Below are positions 53,124 through 62,430 of a DNA stretch of 64,000 bases, piece by piece. The stretch covers positions 232,184 to 296,183 of the forward strand of contig JADZAN010000046.1 in assembly GCA_020852815.1 (NCBI GenBank), written 5' to 3'. This stretch comes from Gemmatimonadaceae bacterium. Lineage in GTDB: Bacteria > Gemmatimonadota > Gemmatimonadetes > Gemmatimonadales > Gemmatimonadaceae. Below the pieces are notes generated by a model. It saw nothing but the letters and a program-made list of their open reading frames with translations. It did no database searches and was not told the DNA's origin. Position 1 is the stretch's first letter. Every line of letters begins with the position of its first letter. Position numbers and translations under genes: made by a program.

Positions 53124-55310
53124 ATGGACGTTTGCAGCCCCCGGTCGCGCCCCCACAACGGACTTCCCCGCTGGGCAGTCCCCCTCCTCCTCATACTCGC
53201 CTGGCCGATGACCCTCGCCGGACAAGCGCTGAGCTACCCCCCGACCCGCCGCGGCGACGCCGTCGACACGCTGCACGGCCGGGAGATCGCCGATCCCTAT
53301 CGCTGGCTGGAGGATCTCAACTCGCCCGAGACGGCCGCCTGGGTTGCCGCCCAGAACGCGACGACTGAGCGCTACCTGTCGTCGCTCCCGCAGCGCGCCG
53401 TGCTGCGCGAGCGCCTCACCGCGCTCTGGAACTACCCGCGTGTCACCCTCCCCCAACGGCTGGCCAACGGCGTCCTCTTCTACCGTCGCAATTCGGGGCT
53501 GCAGAAGCAATTCGTTGTCCTCGCACGCTCGTCGCCGAGCACTCCGGCCAAGGTCATCCTCGACCCCAACGCACTGTCGCCCGACGGGTCGATTGCCCTT
53601 TCCCAGTACGAGCCGGCCCCCGACGGGCGCCACGTGGCGTACGCCCTGTCGCAGGGAGGGGCCGACTGGCAGGACGTGAAGATCCGCCAGGTGCGCACCG
53701 GGAAGGACCTCGAGGAGACATTGTCGTGGGTGCGCTTCTCCGGGCTCTCGTGGACGCGCGACGGCAAGGGATTCTTCTACTCGCGCTATCCGGCGCGCAC
53801 GCAGGCGGAGAAGCTCGTCTCGGCGCTGGAGCACCAGAAGGTCTATTACCATCGCCTGGGGACGCCGCAGTCGCAGGACGTCCTCGTGTACGAGCGCCCC
53901 GACCTCCCGACCTGGTTCGTGAGCGCCGCCGTGAGCGAGGACGGGCGCTACCTGGTGATCTCGATGGCGAAGGGGGCCGACAGCCGCAACCGCCTCTACG
54001 TCGCCGACCTGGGTGACCCCAAGGCCCCCAACGTCGCGGCGCGCGCGGTGCCGCTGGTGGAGGAAGACGACGGCGAGTTCGGCGTGGTGGGGAACGACGG
54101 CAGCACGTTGTTTGTCGTCACCGACCTCGGCGCGCCGCGCCGTCGCGTCGTGGCCATCGACCTCGCGCGTCCGCAACGCGCCCACTGGCGCACCCTCATC
54201 CCCGAGGGAGCGCACACCATCGAGGGGGTGCAACTGGCGAAGACCCACTTCATTGTCACGCGCCTGGTCGACGTGCGCAGCGAACTGTCGCTGTACACGC
54301 GCGAGGGGAAGGCGGCGGGGCGCGTGCAGCTCCCGGGGATCGGGACGGTGGCCGGCGTGAGCGCTACGCGCGACTTCAGCGGCTTCTACTACGCCTTCAC
54401 CTCCCCGCTCTACCCCACCACGGTCTTTCGCTACGACGTGGCCGCGCGCAGCAGCACCGCGTTCGACGCACCGACCAGCGCCTTCGACCCCGCGCGTTTC
54501 GAAACGACGCAGCGCTTTGCCACCTCGGCGGACGGGACGCGCGTCCCCTACTTCATCACGCATCGCAAGGGGATTGCGCTCGACGGGAAGAACCCGACGC
54601 TGCTCTACGCCTACGGCGGCTTTGCCGTCTCCCTCGTCCCCTCGTTCTCGCCGGCCAACATCGCCTGGATGGAACAGGGGGGCGTGTGGGTGACGGCGTC
54701 GCTGCGCGGCGGAGGCGAGTACGGTGAGCAGTGGCACCAGGCGGGAATGCGCGAGAAGAAGCAGCGCGTCTTTGACGACTTCATTGCCGTGGCCGAACAG
54801 CTCATCGCCGACAAGGTCACCTCGAGCGCTCACCTCGCCATCGAGGGAGGCTCCAACGGCGGATTGCTGGTGGGGGCGGTGATGACGCAGCGTCCGGAGC
54901 TGGTGGCGGTCGCACTCCCAGCGGTCGGCGTGCTGGACATGCTGCGCTACCACAAGTTCACCGGCGGCGCCGCGTGGGCCACCGAATACGGCTCGGCCGA
55001 CGACGCCGAGGCGTTCCCGTACCTGTACGCCTACTCGCCGCTGCACAACGTGAAGAAGGGGACGTGCTATCCCGCCACGCTCATCACCACCGCCGATCAC
55101 GATGACCGCGTGGTCCCCTCGCACTCGTTCAAGTTCACGGCGGCGCTGCAGGAGGCGGCGCCACCCACCTGCACGCGCCCACTCCTGATTCGCGTGGAAA
55201 CGCAGGGGAGCCACGGCTATCGCCCCACCGACAAGCTGATTGCCGAGACGGCGGACATTCTCGCCTTCACGCTGGCGCAGGCGGGACGCGCGGCGGCGCC
55301 CACGCCGTAG
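53124..55310 (+). CDS. Prolyl oligopeptidase (S9A), exported
   Basis: A 728-residue prolyl oligopeptidase. A signal-like helix (RWAVPLLLILAWPMTLAGQA) precedes YPPTRRGDAVDTLHGREIADPYRWLEDL, the family start. The propeller covers about 80-430, then the hydrolase domain. Catalytic residues are S577 in EGGSNGGLLVG, D660 in TADHDDRVVP and H697 in QGSHGYRP. Such enzymes cleave short peptides after proline, here probably in the periplasm. It is divergent from the thioredoxin-like gene and converges on the FadR-type regulator. Confidence 0.94.
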   Translation: MDVCSPRSRPHNGLPRWAVPLLLILAWPMTLAGQALSYPPTRRGDAVDTLHGREIADPYRWLEDLNSPETAAWVAAQNATTERYLSSLPQRAVLRERLTALWNYPRVTLPQRLANGVLFYRRNSGLQKQFVVLARSSPSTPAKVILDPNALSPDGSIALSQYEPAPDGRHVAYALSQGGADWQDVKIRQVRTGKDLEETLSWVRFSGLSWTRDGKGFFYSRYPARTQAEKLVSALEHQKVYYHRLGTPQSQDVLVYERPDLPTWFVSAAVSEDGRYLVISMAKGADSRNRLYVADLGDPKAPNVAARAVPLVEEDDGEFGVVGNDGSTLFVVTDLGAPRRRVVAIDLARPQRAHWRTLIPEGAHTIEGVQLAKTHFIVTRLVDVRSELSLYTREGKAAGRVQLPGIGTVAGVSATRDFSGFYYAFTSPLYPTTVFRYDVAARSSTAFDAPTSAFDPARFETTQRFATSADGTRVPYFITHRKGIALDGKNPTLLYAYGGFAVSLVPSFSPANIAWMEQGGVWVTASLRGGGEYGEQWHQAGMREKKQRVFDDFIAVAEQLIADKVTSSAHLAIEGGSNGGLLVGAVMTQRPELVAVALPAVGVLDMLRYHKFTGGAAWATEYGSADDAEAFPYLYAYSPLHNVKKGTCYPATLITTADHDDRVVPSHSFKFTAALQEAAPPTCTRPLLIRVETQGSHGYRPTDKLIAETADILAFTLAQAGRAAAPTP

Positions 55311-55316
55311 CCGTGC

Positions 55317-55373
55317 GCAGCGAGCGCCGTTAGGCGGCGGGAGGAGTTGGGCAGCGAGCGCCGTTAGGCGGCG
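55317..55373. repeat. 23-bp direct repeat containing CGTTAGG after the peptidase gene
   Basis: A 23-bp sequence begins at 55317 and is repeated exactly at 55351, 34 bp apart. Each copy contains GCGCCGTTAGGCGGCG, itself nearly palindromic (GCGCCGTTAGGCGGC). It lies between convergent genes and may help terminate both transcripts. Confidence 0.75.
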
Positions 55374-55377
55374 ACGG

Positions 55378-56112
55378 CTAGGCGCCGGCGGGGGCGTTTA
55401 CCGGCGCCGGACCGCGTAACGATCGCAGCACCGCCGACACGTGCCGCAGGTGCTCGGCCATGGCCGCGGCGGCTGCCGCCGCGTCCTGCCGCTCCACCGC
55501 CGCCAGGATCGCGCCGTGGCTCTTGAGCGCCCCGCCAATCTCGTCGCGGAAGCCCACCATGAAGACGCGCTCCGAGCGCAGCATGGTGAGGAGCGTGCGG
55601 CTCACGATCTCCAACACCGGGTTGCCGGTGGCGCGGGCCAGCTCGTAGTGAAACTCGCCGTCGGCGTCGATGAAGGCCCGCGTGAGGTGCGCCTGCGCCT
55701 CCATCGTCGTCATCAACGCCTTGAGTCGCTCGAGGTTCTCGCTCGTGCGATGCGCGGCCGCCAGGCGCGCAATGGGGACTTCGAGGATCTCGCGCGCTTC
55801 CTGCAAGTGTTCCGGCGTGTTGCGCGCGTCGCGCAGGAGGAGCGACATCGACTCGACCACGTGGTCGGTCGTGAGCGCGGCCACGAAGGTGCCGCGCCCC
55901 ACATGCACTTCCACCAGCCCCTTCTCGGCCAGCGACTTGATCGCCTCGCGCACCGCGGCGCGGCTCACGCCAAAGTGCGTCGCCAACTCGCGCTCGGCGG
56001 GGATGCGATCGCCCGGCTTCAGCTCTCCCGAGAGAATCTGCGCCTGCACGTGCTCCACGATCTCCTGGTACAGGCGCTCTTTCGGGCGAATGGGATCGAA
56101 CGGGACGGACAT
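55378..56112 (-). CDS. FadR-type GntR transcriptional regulator
   Basis: A 244-residue regulator. A winged helix (about 14-78) reads LYQEIVEHVQAQILSGELKPG, RIPAERELATHFGVSRAAVREAIKSL and VEVHVGRGTFVA. The C-terminal FCD ligand domain (about 95-225) has REILEVPIARLAAAH and FHYELARATGNPVL, with conserved His and Asp positions for metal (DADGEFH, HGAIL, HLRH). The start is fixed by MSVPFDPIRPKERLY. Its regulon is not evident, since the neighbours are unrelated genes on the other strand. Confidence 0.9.
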   Translation of the reverse strand: MSVPFDPIRPKERLYQEIVEHVQAQILSGELKPGDRIPAERELATHFGVSRAAVREAIKSLAEKGLVEVHVGRGTFVAALTTDHVVESMSLLLRDARNTPEHLQEAREILEVPIARLAAAHRTSENLERLKALMTTMEAQAHLTRAFIDADGEFHYELARATGNPVLEIVSRTLLTMLRSERVFMVGFRDEIGGALKSHGAILAAVERQDAAAAAAAMAEHLRHVSAVLRSLRGPAPVNAPAGA

Positions 56113-56272
56113 GTCTCGGCATGGTGCGGAGAGGAGCGCAGCGCGCGAGGCGGCGCACGCGCGTGACGGGAACGTAGCCCCACGCGCGCCGACCGGCAAA
56201 CGTCGCCAGTCCCGCCCCGGCGCTAGATTCCACCGGCGTCTCTCCCCCTCTCGTCCCGCTGTCCGCGCCCCG

Positions 56273-57301
56273 ATGTCGTCGTCACCCGTTCGCGTGCTGC
56301 AGGCCTCGTCCGCAGACGCCGCCGCCTTGGAGTCGGCCATCGCCGAAGGGGCGATGCTGCTGCGCAGCGGCGCTCTCGTGGCGTTCCCCACGGAAACGGT
56401 CTACGGGCTGGGCGCCAACGCGCTGAGCGCCGACGCGGTAGGCCGCATCTACGCGGCCAAGGGGAGACCGTCGTTCAATCCGCTCATCGTCCACATCGCC
56501 GACGCCGGTGACCTGGAGACCGTGGCGCGTGAGGTCCCGCCAGTCGCAAGGACGCTGGCCGACGCCTTCTGGCCCGGAGCGCTCACGCTCGTCCTCCCCA
56601 AGCGCGCGCACATTCCCGACATCGTGAGCGCCGGGCTCGATACCGTGGGAGTTCGCGTTCCGTCGCACCCGGTGGCGCGCGCGCTCATTCGTCGCGCCGG
56701 GGTCCCGGTCGCGGCGCCGAGCGCCAACGCCTTCACGCGCGTGTCACCCACGTCGGCGGCGCACGTGGTCGCCCAACTGGGCGCAGCGGTCGACCTGGTG
56801 ATCGACGGCGGGAGCACCGCGGTGGGGATCGAGTCGACCGTGGTCGACGTGACCGGTGAGCGCCCGGTGCTGCTGCGACTGGGGGGTGTGTCGCGCGAGG
56901 CGCTGGAGCGCGTGGTGGGGCCGGTGGAAGTCGTTAGGCACGCGGCGGGAGGCGCTGCGCCGCGCCCGTCGCCGGGGATGATCGACCGGCACTACGCACC
57001 GCGTGCATCGCTGCGCCCGTTCACCGCGACCGAGCGCCACGAGGTATGGAGGGAGCTGATAGCGCTCGAGGATGCGGGGACGCGTACGGGGCTCCTCGCC
57101 TTCGACGTGGAGGGGGCCGAGGCGACGGTGGCGATCGCGATGCCTGGCGATGCGGCTGGCTATGCCCGCGCGCTGTACGCGGCGCTTCACGCGCTGGACG
57201 GCGCCGGGTGCACCGTTGCGTATGTCGAGGAGATCCCGCAGGGGGAAGGGTGGGCGGCGATTGCCGATCGCTTGCGGCGCGCGGGGCTGGGGTCGTCGTA
57301 G
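56273..57301 (+). CDS. tsaC: Threonylcarbamoyl-AMP synthase, Sua5 type
   Basis: A 342-residue Sua5-type enzyme (YrdC domain plus C-terminal Sua5 domain), making threonylcarbamoyl-AMP for t6A37 in tRNA. ALVAFPTETVYGLGANALSAD and the AKGRPSFNPLIVHI block are standard. The linker motif SPGMIDRHYAPRA joins the two domains. The TsaC name covers both short and long forms; this is the long form. It begins 160 bp after the divergent regulator start. Confidence 0.94.
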   Translation: MSSSPVRVLQASSADAAALESAIAEGAMLLRSGALVAFPTETVYGLGANALSADAVGRIYAAKGRPSFNPLIVHIADAGDLETVAREVPPVARTLADAFWPGALTLVLPKRAHIPDIVSAGLDTVGVRVPSHPVARALIRRAGVPVAAPSANAFTRVSPTSAAHVVAQLGAAVDLVIDGGSTAVGIESTVVDVTGERPVLLRLGGVSREALERVVGPVEVVRHAAGGAAPRPSPGMIDRHYAPRASLRPFTATERHEVWRELIALEDAGTRTGLLAFDVEGAEATVAIAMPGDAAGYARALYAALHALDGAGCTVAYVEEIPQGEGWAAIADRLRRAGLGSS

Positions 57302-57341
57302 CGTCCGGCGGGCGGCCGACGTGCGCTGGTCGTGCGCGCCG

Positions 57342-57797
57342 CTAGAAGCGCTCGCCCTTCGCCTCGCGGGCGGCGCTTCCCACGGCGCGCACGCGCGACC
57401 ACATGGTGTAGAAGAAGATGGCGATCCCCGCCACCTGCAACGCGCCACCGATCACCACCGCCACACGCAGCGCCGGCGCCTGGCTGGCAATGCGCGCCAG
57501 CTCTCCCGCCAGCCGCAATGCGGTCCCCACGGTCATGCACCAGTAGGCGGCGCTGGCCAGGCGCGGGTCGTAGCGCGCGTCGTCCTTCTCGGGGCGCGGG
57601 AAGAGCCAGAGGGCGACCCCCTGGATCATCATCATCACGAAGCCGACGAGGATGGCGTGCGTGTGCGCCGAGACCTGGTAGGGCGACGGCCACGTGCGCC
57701 CAACTTCGCGCTGCACCAGGATCCAGAGGCCGATCAGGAGACCAATGACCAGGAAGGCGATCCCGGTCTTGATGTAGCGGCGGACGAGGGTGTGCAT
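57342..57797 (-). CDS. Small heme-copper-oxidase-subunit-I-like membrane protein (A)
   Basis: A 151-residue protein with four predicted membrane helices. The segment YQVSAHTHAILVGFVMMMIQGVALWLFPRP carries conserved His residues in a helix-2-like position and resembles a fragment of cbb3-type CcoN. It is far shorter than any complete subunit I (about 450-500). It is third in a plausible three-gene set with the CopD-like and second CcoN-like genes, reading 58791 to 57342. Whether it binds heme is unknown. Confidence 0.7.
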   Translation of the reverse strand: MHTLVRRYIKTGIAFLVIGLLIGLWILVQREVGRTWPSPYQVSAHTHAILVGFVMMMIQGVALWLFPRPEKDDARYDPRLASAAYWCMTVGTALRLAGELARIASQAPALRVAVVIGGALQVAGIAIFFYTMWSRVRAVGSAAREAKGERF

Positions 57798-57809
57798 CGC
57801 GCGCCGCCC

Positions 57810-58304
57810 CTACCCGCGCACGAGGCGCGCCGCGGCAATTACCACACCAATCGCAGCCAGCGCACCCACGCGCGCCATGAGGACGATCTGCCGCCGGACC
57901 CTGGCGGCGTCGGGGCGCGTGTCGAGCGCACGGGCGCGCGACGGTGAGAGCGCCAGGTCGTGCGCCAGCGAGAGGACCAGCATGAACGTCACCATCGCCA
58001 GCTTCCAGGCCAGCGCGTATCCCACGCCCTGCGTCCAGAAGGTCCCATTGGTCCAGAGCGACCAGGAGAGCCATCCGCGATACCATACCAGCCACGTCCC
58101 GCTCCCCAGGAGGACGATGACCGCCGCCCACCCTACATACCGGAAGCGCATCCCCACTTCCTCGAACAGCGCGGTGCGCAGCGCCGGCGGCTCCACCTTG
58201 CGCAGCGCCGGCGCGCCGACCAGGGCGAGGAAGAGGACGCCGCCGATCCACGTCATGGCGGCAAAGAGGTGGAGCGTGACGAAGGTGTAGTACAGCGTGC
58301 GCAC
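57810..58304 (-). CDS. CopD/DUF-type small membrane protein
   Basis: A 164-residue polytopic protein with about four helices. FVTLHLFAAMTWIGGVLFLALVGAPAL and YALAWKLAMVTFMLVLSLAHDL place conserved His residues at helix ends, as in the CopD family and related integral proteins. The start is the GTG at 58304; the upstream in-frame stretch overlaps the preceding gene's tail. It lies between the two CcoN-like genes, 22 bp from the upstream stop and 12 bp from the downstream start. Confidence 0.72.
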   Translation of the reverse strand: MRTLYYTFVTLHLFAAMTWIGGVLFLALVGAPALRKVEPPALRTALFEEVGMRFRYVGWAAVIVLLGSGTWLVWYRGWLSWSLWTNGTFWTQGVGYALAWKLAMVTFMLVLSLAHDLALSPSRARALDTRPDAARVRRQIVLMARVGALAAIGVVIAAARLVRG

Positions 58305-58326
58305 GTGGTGGCCTCGCGGCGCCGGC

Positions 58327-58791
58327 TCAGTCGGGCTGCACGGTGGGGAGGGCGCCGGGGCGGCGCTGCGCCTGCTGCGCGCGCTGCAGCACCCGGGGGC
58401 CATCGATCGTGCGCCACATGTTATAGATGAAGAGGTACGCGCCTAACGCCGAGATGATCCCGCCGGCCGCCTGCACCGGGAGGGCGCGCGGCGCGCCGAG
58501 CGTGGGGACGAGGAGAAAGCCGACCGACAGCGTCACCAGCCCGATGTTGGCCACGAACACATGCACCTCGGCCAGGCGCCGGTCGTGCAGCGGGTGACCC
58601 GTGAAGCGCGGAATCACGTGATAGGCCACGCCGAAGATCATCATCGAGACGAAGCCGAGGAGGTTCATATGGAAGTGCGCCGTTCGATACGCCGCGGCGT
58701 TCGGCCACGTCGACATCACCGCGCCCAGGGTGACGCCAATGCCGAACCAGGCGAGGCTCGACTTGAGGAACGCCTTGGAGAACCAGTCCAT
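58327..58791 (-). CDS. Small heme-copper-oxidase-subunit-I-like membrane protein (B)
   Basis: A 154-residue protein with four predicted membrane helices. AAYRTAHFHMNLLGFVSMMIFGVAYHVIPRFTGHPL carries several His residues (AHFH, YHV) and resembles the start of CcoN-like proteins. Its partner at 57342 has the same architecture and similar spacing, suggesting an old duplication. It leads the three-gene set. The divergent PPK2 gene begins 221 bp away. Confidence 0.72.
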   Translation of the reverse strand: MDWFSKAFLKSSLAWFGIGVTLGAVMSTWPNAAAYRTAHFHMNLLGFVSMMIFGVAYHVIPRFTGHPLHDRRLAEVHVFVANIGLVTLSVGFLLVPTLGAPRALPVQAAGGIISALGAYLFIYNMWRTIDGPRVLQRAQQAQRRPGALPTVQPD

Positions 58792-59011
58792 CACCAACGC
58801 TCCGGGCGAGCCGGCGGTATCGCGCACCGGAGCTGTCCCGGACCGCGCGGCACTGCCCGCTCATGAGGGGTTTGACGGGCACCGGACGCGCACGATTGCA
58901 GGTCGCGCGGTGCCACCTCGGCGCGCAATATCAGGGGCGTCGACGGTCCGTCGTGTGCGGATTCGCCCGACCCGGGCGGCGACAATCCCTGAAATGCGGC
59001 ATAACGCATAT

Positions 59012-59821
59012 ATGATTATCAAACCGGTCGATCCATCGCACCCCCTCCCGCTCGACGACAAGGGGGCCAAGCCGCCGCGGGGGCTCGCCAACGGCGACGA
59101 CCTCAAGCGCCTCCTGGCCGTGGAGCAGGAGCGGCTGGGGGAGCTGCAGTCGGCCTTCTACGCCGACCGCCGGCACGCGCTCCTCGTCGTGCTGCAGGGG
59201 CGCGACGCGTCTGGGAAGGACGGGACGATCCGCGCCGTCTTCGATGCCTGCAACCCGCAGGGATGCCAGGTGGCCTCGTTCAAGGCTCCCACCGACCTCG
59301 AGCTGTCGCACGACTTCCTCTGGCGCGTGCACCAGGTGGTCCCGCCGCGGGGAATGATCGGGATCTTCAACCGGTCGCATTACGAGGACGTGCTCGTGGT
59401 GCGGGTGAAGAACCTCGTGCCCAAGCGCGTGTGGCAGCACCGGTACCGGCAGATCAACGACTTCGAGCGCATGCTGACGGAGAACGGCGTGGTGATCCTC
59501 AAGTTCTTCCTGCACATCTCCAGGGATGAACAGCGTGAGCAGTTCCTCGAGCGCCTGACCGATCCCACGAAGAACTGGAAGTTCCGCGCCGGCGACCTCG
59601 ACGACCGGGCGTTGTGGGGCGACTACACGCGCGCCTATCGCGACGCGCTTCGTGAGTGCAGCACCAAGTGGGCGCCGTGGTACGTGATCCCGTCGGACCA
59701 TCGTGCGGCGCGGAACTACCTGATCACGAAGGTGATCAACGAAGCGTTAGGGGCGCTCAAGCCGGAGTATCCGCGGGCGTCGAAGGAGGTGCTGGCGCTC
59801 AAGTCGGGGTTGGCGCGGTAG
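59012..59821 (+). CDS. ppk2: Polyphosphate kinase 2 family protein (PPK2, class III-like)
   Basis: A 269-residue PPK2 that phosphorylates nucleotides with polyphosphate. LLVVLQGRDASGKDGTIRAVFDACNPQGCQV contains Walker A (GRDASGKDG) and the NPQGC segment. IGIFNRSHYEDVLVVRVKN is the Walker B region with the lid nearby. The class-III-like NPQGC and FKAPTDLELSHDFLWRVH blocks suggest AMP/ADP use. The start at 59012 (MIIKPVDPSHPL) is chosen; ATG 58994 is possible. An AT-rich patch (cgcatatatgattatcaaac) surrounds the start. Confidence 0.9.
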   Translation: MIIKPVDPSHPLPLDDKGAKPPRGLANGDDLKRLLAVEQERLGELQSAFYADRRHALLVVLQGRDASGKDGTIRAVFDACNPQGCQVASFKAPTDLELSHDFLWRVHQVVPPRGMIGIFNRSHYEDVLVVRVKNLVPKRVWQHRYRQINDFERMLTENGVVILKFFLHISRDEQREQFLERLTDPTKNWKFRAGDLDDRALWGDYTRAYRDALRECSTKWAPWYVIPSDHRAARNYLITKVINEALGALKPEYPRASKEVLALKSGLAR

Positions 59822-60192
59822 GGCGCACGGCTGGGGGTGGTGCGCTTGGCTTGGGAGGGGCAACTGCGGTGTGACGCGAAGGCACGAAGGCGCGAAGGGA
59901 GCGCGCGACGGGCGGACGGATGTTCGCGCCGCGGCGTTAGGCGGTTTGTATCCTTGTGTCTTCGATGCTTCGTGTGAGTTGTCCCGCGCGAGGTGGGGCA
60001 GCGGCCGGGCTCGCGCGGAGGGGAAGGCGCAACTGCGGTCTCACGCGAAGCCGCGAAGGCGTGAAGGTGCACAGCCCCTTTGCGGCTTCGCTTCCTTGCG
60101 TGAGACAGGATCTTGCACCGATGGGGCGCGCCCTAAGCCCGCCTCGCGCACCCACGCTCAAGCCGCGACGATAGGCGCCGATACTCCCCAGG
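59822..60192. repeat. Repeat-rich gap with two inverted elements bounded by GTCTCACGC-like ends
   Basis: About 370 bp without a gene. One element (60038-60106) has perfect 9-bp terminal inverted repeats, GTCTCACGC and GCGTGAGAC, flanking GAAG/CTTC-rich inner sequence. A looser copy at about 59871-59966 starts GTGTGACGCGAAGG and ends CTTCGTGTGAG. The same GAAG-x-GCGAAGG/CTTCG words and TGAGAC ends reappear at 63500-64000. A CGTTAGG word lies at 59935. Confidence 0.7.
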
Positions 60193-62430
60193 ATGGAGTA
60201 TTCGGCCGCGCCCTCTTCCCATGCCGGCGGTGCTCGCACGACCAGCACCGACGGCGCTCCCGTACGCCCGGCGCCGGGTGGCGGCGCGGGGCGGGTGGTG
60301 GCGCGCTCGGCGATCGCGCTCCTCCTCGGTGGCGTGGCGCTGGCCGCGCAGGTGCCGCAGCGCTGGACCCTTGGCGATTCCCGCGAGCGCGTCCGACAGG
60401 TGCAAGGAGCGCCCGATCTGGTCGAGCGACTGACGTCGCTGGGGAAGGAGATCTGGTCGTATCGCTCCAGCAGCGTGACCTTCGACCCACGGACCGGGCA
60501 CGTCGTGGAATACACCGACGCCGAGGGCGCGCTCAAGGTCGTGATGGCGCCGCGGGGCTCGACGGGTGCGCCCTCGCGCGGGGCACTCGCGCTGGGGAGC
60601 TCGCGCGACGCGGTGCTGCGACGGTTCGGGACCCCGTGGGCGTATACGCGCGATCCCTCCCGACGGTACGCCTATCTCGCCTACGGGCGCAGCGTGGTGC
60701 AGCTCGCGCTCGATGACGATCGCGTCAGCGGGTGGATCGTCCGCGACTCGGCGATCGTCGTGGCCAGGGGTGACCGCGAGGCTGGGGAAGCGGCGATGCG
60801 CGGCGGCGGGAAGGCGCCGCCGACTCGGCAGGCAGCCGCGCCGGCCACGCTGCGCGCGAGCGTCGCCTGGCAGGACGACGATCGCGACGGCGCGCTCGCG
60901 CCGGGTGAAGGGGGGCGCGTGACGCTCACGGTGGCCAACGACGGTCCTGGCGAGGCGCGCAATGTCCGCGCATCGCTCGCTGTCGAATCGCCGGCAACCG
61001 GTGTCACCGTCTCCGTCGCCCCCTCCACTCCAACGATCGCCAGCGGCAGCGAGCGCGACTTCACCTTCCGCCTCGCGGCCGACTCGGCGCAGTCGGCCAG
61101 CGAGATCGTCATCGTCGCGAGGGTGAGCGAGGCGAACGGCTTCGACCTCTCCCCGGCGCTACGCCTGCGCGTCGCGGCGCGCGCGGCGGGTGCGCCGCGG
61201 CTCGTGGTGCGCGACACGCGGCTCGACGACGCCTCGCGCGATGGGCGACTGGCGCCGCGCGAGGTGGGCGACCTGACCATTCGCGTTGGGAACGACGGCG
61301 ACGCCGCCACGCCGCCGCTCCGCGCCCGCCTGTGGCGCGGCGGCGACCTGTTCCTCGCCGCCGGCGCGCGCGACACCTTCTCGTTAGGGGCGATCCCCGC
61401 TGGCGGGACGTCGACCGTCACGCTGTCGCTCTACACCAACTCGCGCGCCGCCGACACCGGGCTCCGCCTCGAGCTGGCCGACGCGCGAGGGCGCGTCCTG
61501 GCGCGCCTCCCGATCGATCTTCCTCTCACCAAGCGACCCAGCGGCGTGCTCGACGTGGTGGCGGCGCGCGACTCGTCAGGCACCGTCGAGCGAGGGGCGC
61601 TGAACAGCGCCGCCGTCGACCGCGACCTCCCCGTCGCCGCCACGCGTCGCCCCGACGCGATCGCCGTCCTCCTCGGCGTCGAGCGCTACAAGCAGCTTCC
61701 CGACGCGCGCTTCGCCGAGCGCGACGTGGCGCTGATGCGTCGTTATGCGGTCGAGGCGCTCGGCGTGAACGACGACGTCGAGCACCTGTACGCCCGCACC
61801 GGAGCCGACGTGACCGGCGGCGAGCTGCGGAAGGTGTTCGGCGAGGCGGGGTGGCTGGCACGGCGCGTCACCGCCAACACCGACCTCGTCGTCTACTGGG
61901 CAGGGCACGGCGCCCCCGATGCGGCGCGGCGCTCGCCGTTCCTCCTCCCCTGGGACGCCGACCCGGCCTTCGTGAGCGAGACCGGCTTCGCGTTAGGCGA
62001 CCTGTTCGACCGCCTGGCCCGGCTCCCCGCGCGATCGATCGTCGTCATCCTCGACGCCTGCTTCACCGGCGTGTCGCGCGACGGGGCGGCGCTCGCCCCC
62101 GGGGCGCGCGCCACCGTCCTCTCGGTCGAGCACCCCGCACTCGTCAGGCGGCAGATGGGGGTCATCACCGCCGCGCGCGGCGCGCAACTCGCCGGCGACC
62201 TTCCCGACGCCCGCCATGGACTCCTCACCTACTGGATTGCCCGCGGGCTGCGCGGCGAAGCCGACGCCGACAGCAACAACGCCATCAGCATCGCCGAGTT
62301 GGGGCGTTTCGCCGAACGACACGTGCGGGAGACCGCGGCGAGACTCAACCGCGACCAGCGCCCGCTGACCATCGCCCGCGACACGGCAACGGTCGTCGCC
62401 AGGCTCTCGCCCGGGGGAACGCGGCCGTGA
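60193..62430 (+). CDS. Metacaspase-like (C14) protein with CARDB-type repeats
   Basis: A 745-residue protein. A signal-anchor-like helix lies at about 36-52 (VARSAIALLLGGVALAAQ). Two SmpA/Omega-like or beta segments follow (to about 200). Two CARDB-like repeats (about 215-330 and 335-450) share GxLAPxExGxLTxxVxNDG. The peptidase domain (about 490-735) has the catalytic dyad H572 in VVYWAGHGAPD and C623 in VVILDACFTGVSRDG, the usual Y-x-G-H-G and D-x-C-x-S/T-G motifs. GTGA overlap with the next gene. Activity and target are unknown. Confidence 0.85.
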   Translation: MEYSAAPSSHAGGARTTSTDGAPVRPAPGGGAGRVVARSAIALLLGGVALAAQVPQRWTLGDSRERVRQVQGAPDLVERLTSLGKEIWSYRSSSVTFDPRTGHVVEYTDAEGALKVVMAPRGSTGAPSRGALALGSSRDAVLRRFGTPWAYTRDPSRRYAYLAYGRSVVQLALDDDRVSGWIVRDSAIVVARGDREAGEAAMRGGGKAPPTRQAAAPATLRASVAWQDDDRDGALAPGEGGRVTLTVANDGPGEARNVRASLAVESPATGVTVSVAPSTPTIASGSERDFTFRLAADSAQSASEIVIVARVSEANGFDLSPALRLRVAARAAGAPRLVVRDTRLDDASRDGRLAPREVGDLTIRVGNDGDAATPPLRARLWRGGDLFLAAGARDTFSLGAIPAGGTSTVTLSLYTNSRAADTGLRLELADARGRVLARLPIDLPLTKRPSGVLDVVAARDSSGTVERGALNSAAVDRDLPVAATRRPDAIAVLLGVERYKQLPDARFAERDVALMRRYAVEALGVNDDVEHLYARTGADVTGGELRKVFGEAGWLARRVTANTDLVVYWAGHGAPDAARRSPFLLPWDADPAFVSETGFALGDLFDRLARLPARSIVVILDACFTGVSRDGAALAPGARATVLSVEHPALVRRQMGVITAARGAQLAGDLPDARHGLLTYWIARGLRGEADADSNNAISIAELGRFAERHVRETAARLNRDQRPLTIARDTATVVARLSPGGTRP

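Noticed and set aside
53043..55214. A long minus-strand frame opposite the prolyl oligopeptidase
   Set aside because: No recognisable family; the plus-strand gene has an intact catalytic triad and a normal length.
59871..60180. Possible small gene in the gap between ppk2 and the caspase gene
   Set aside because: All frames are repeat translations (Arg/Glu/Lys-rich), with no ribosome site or homology.
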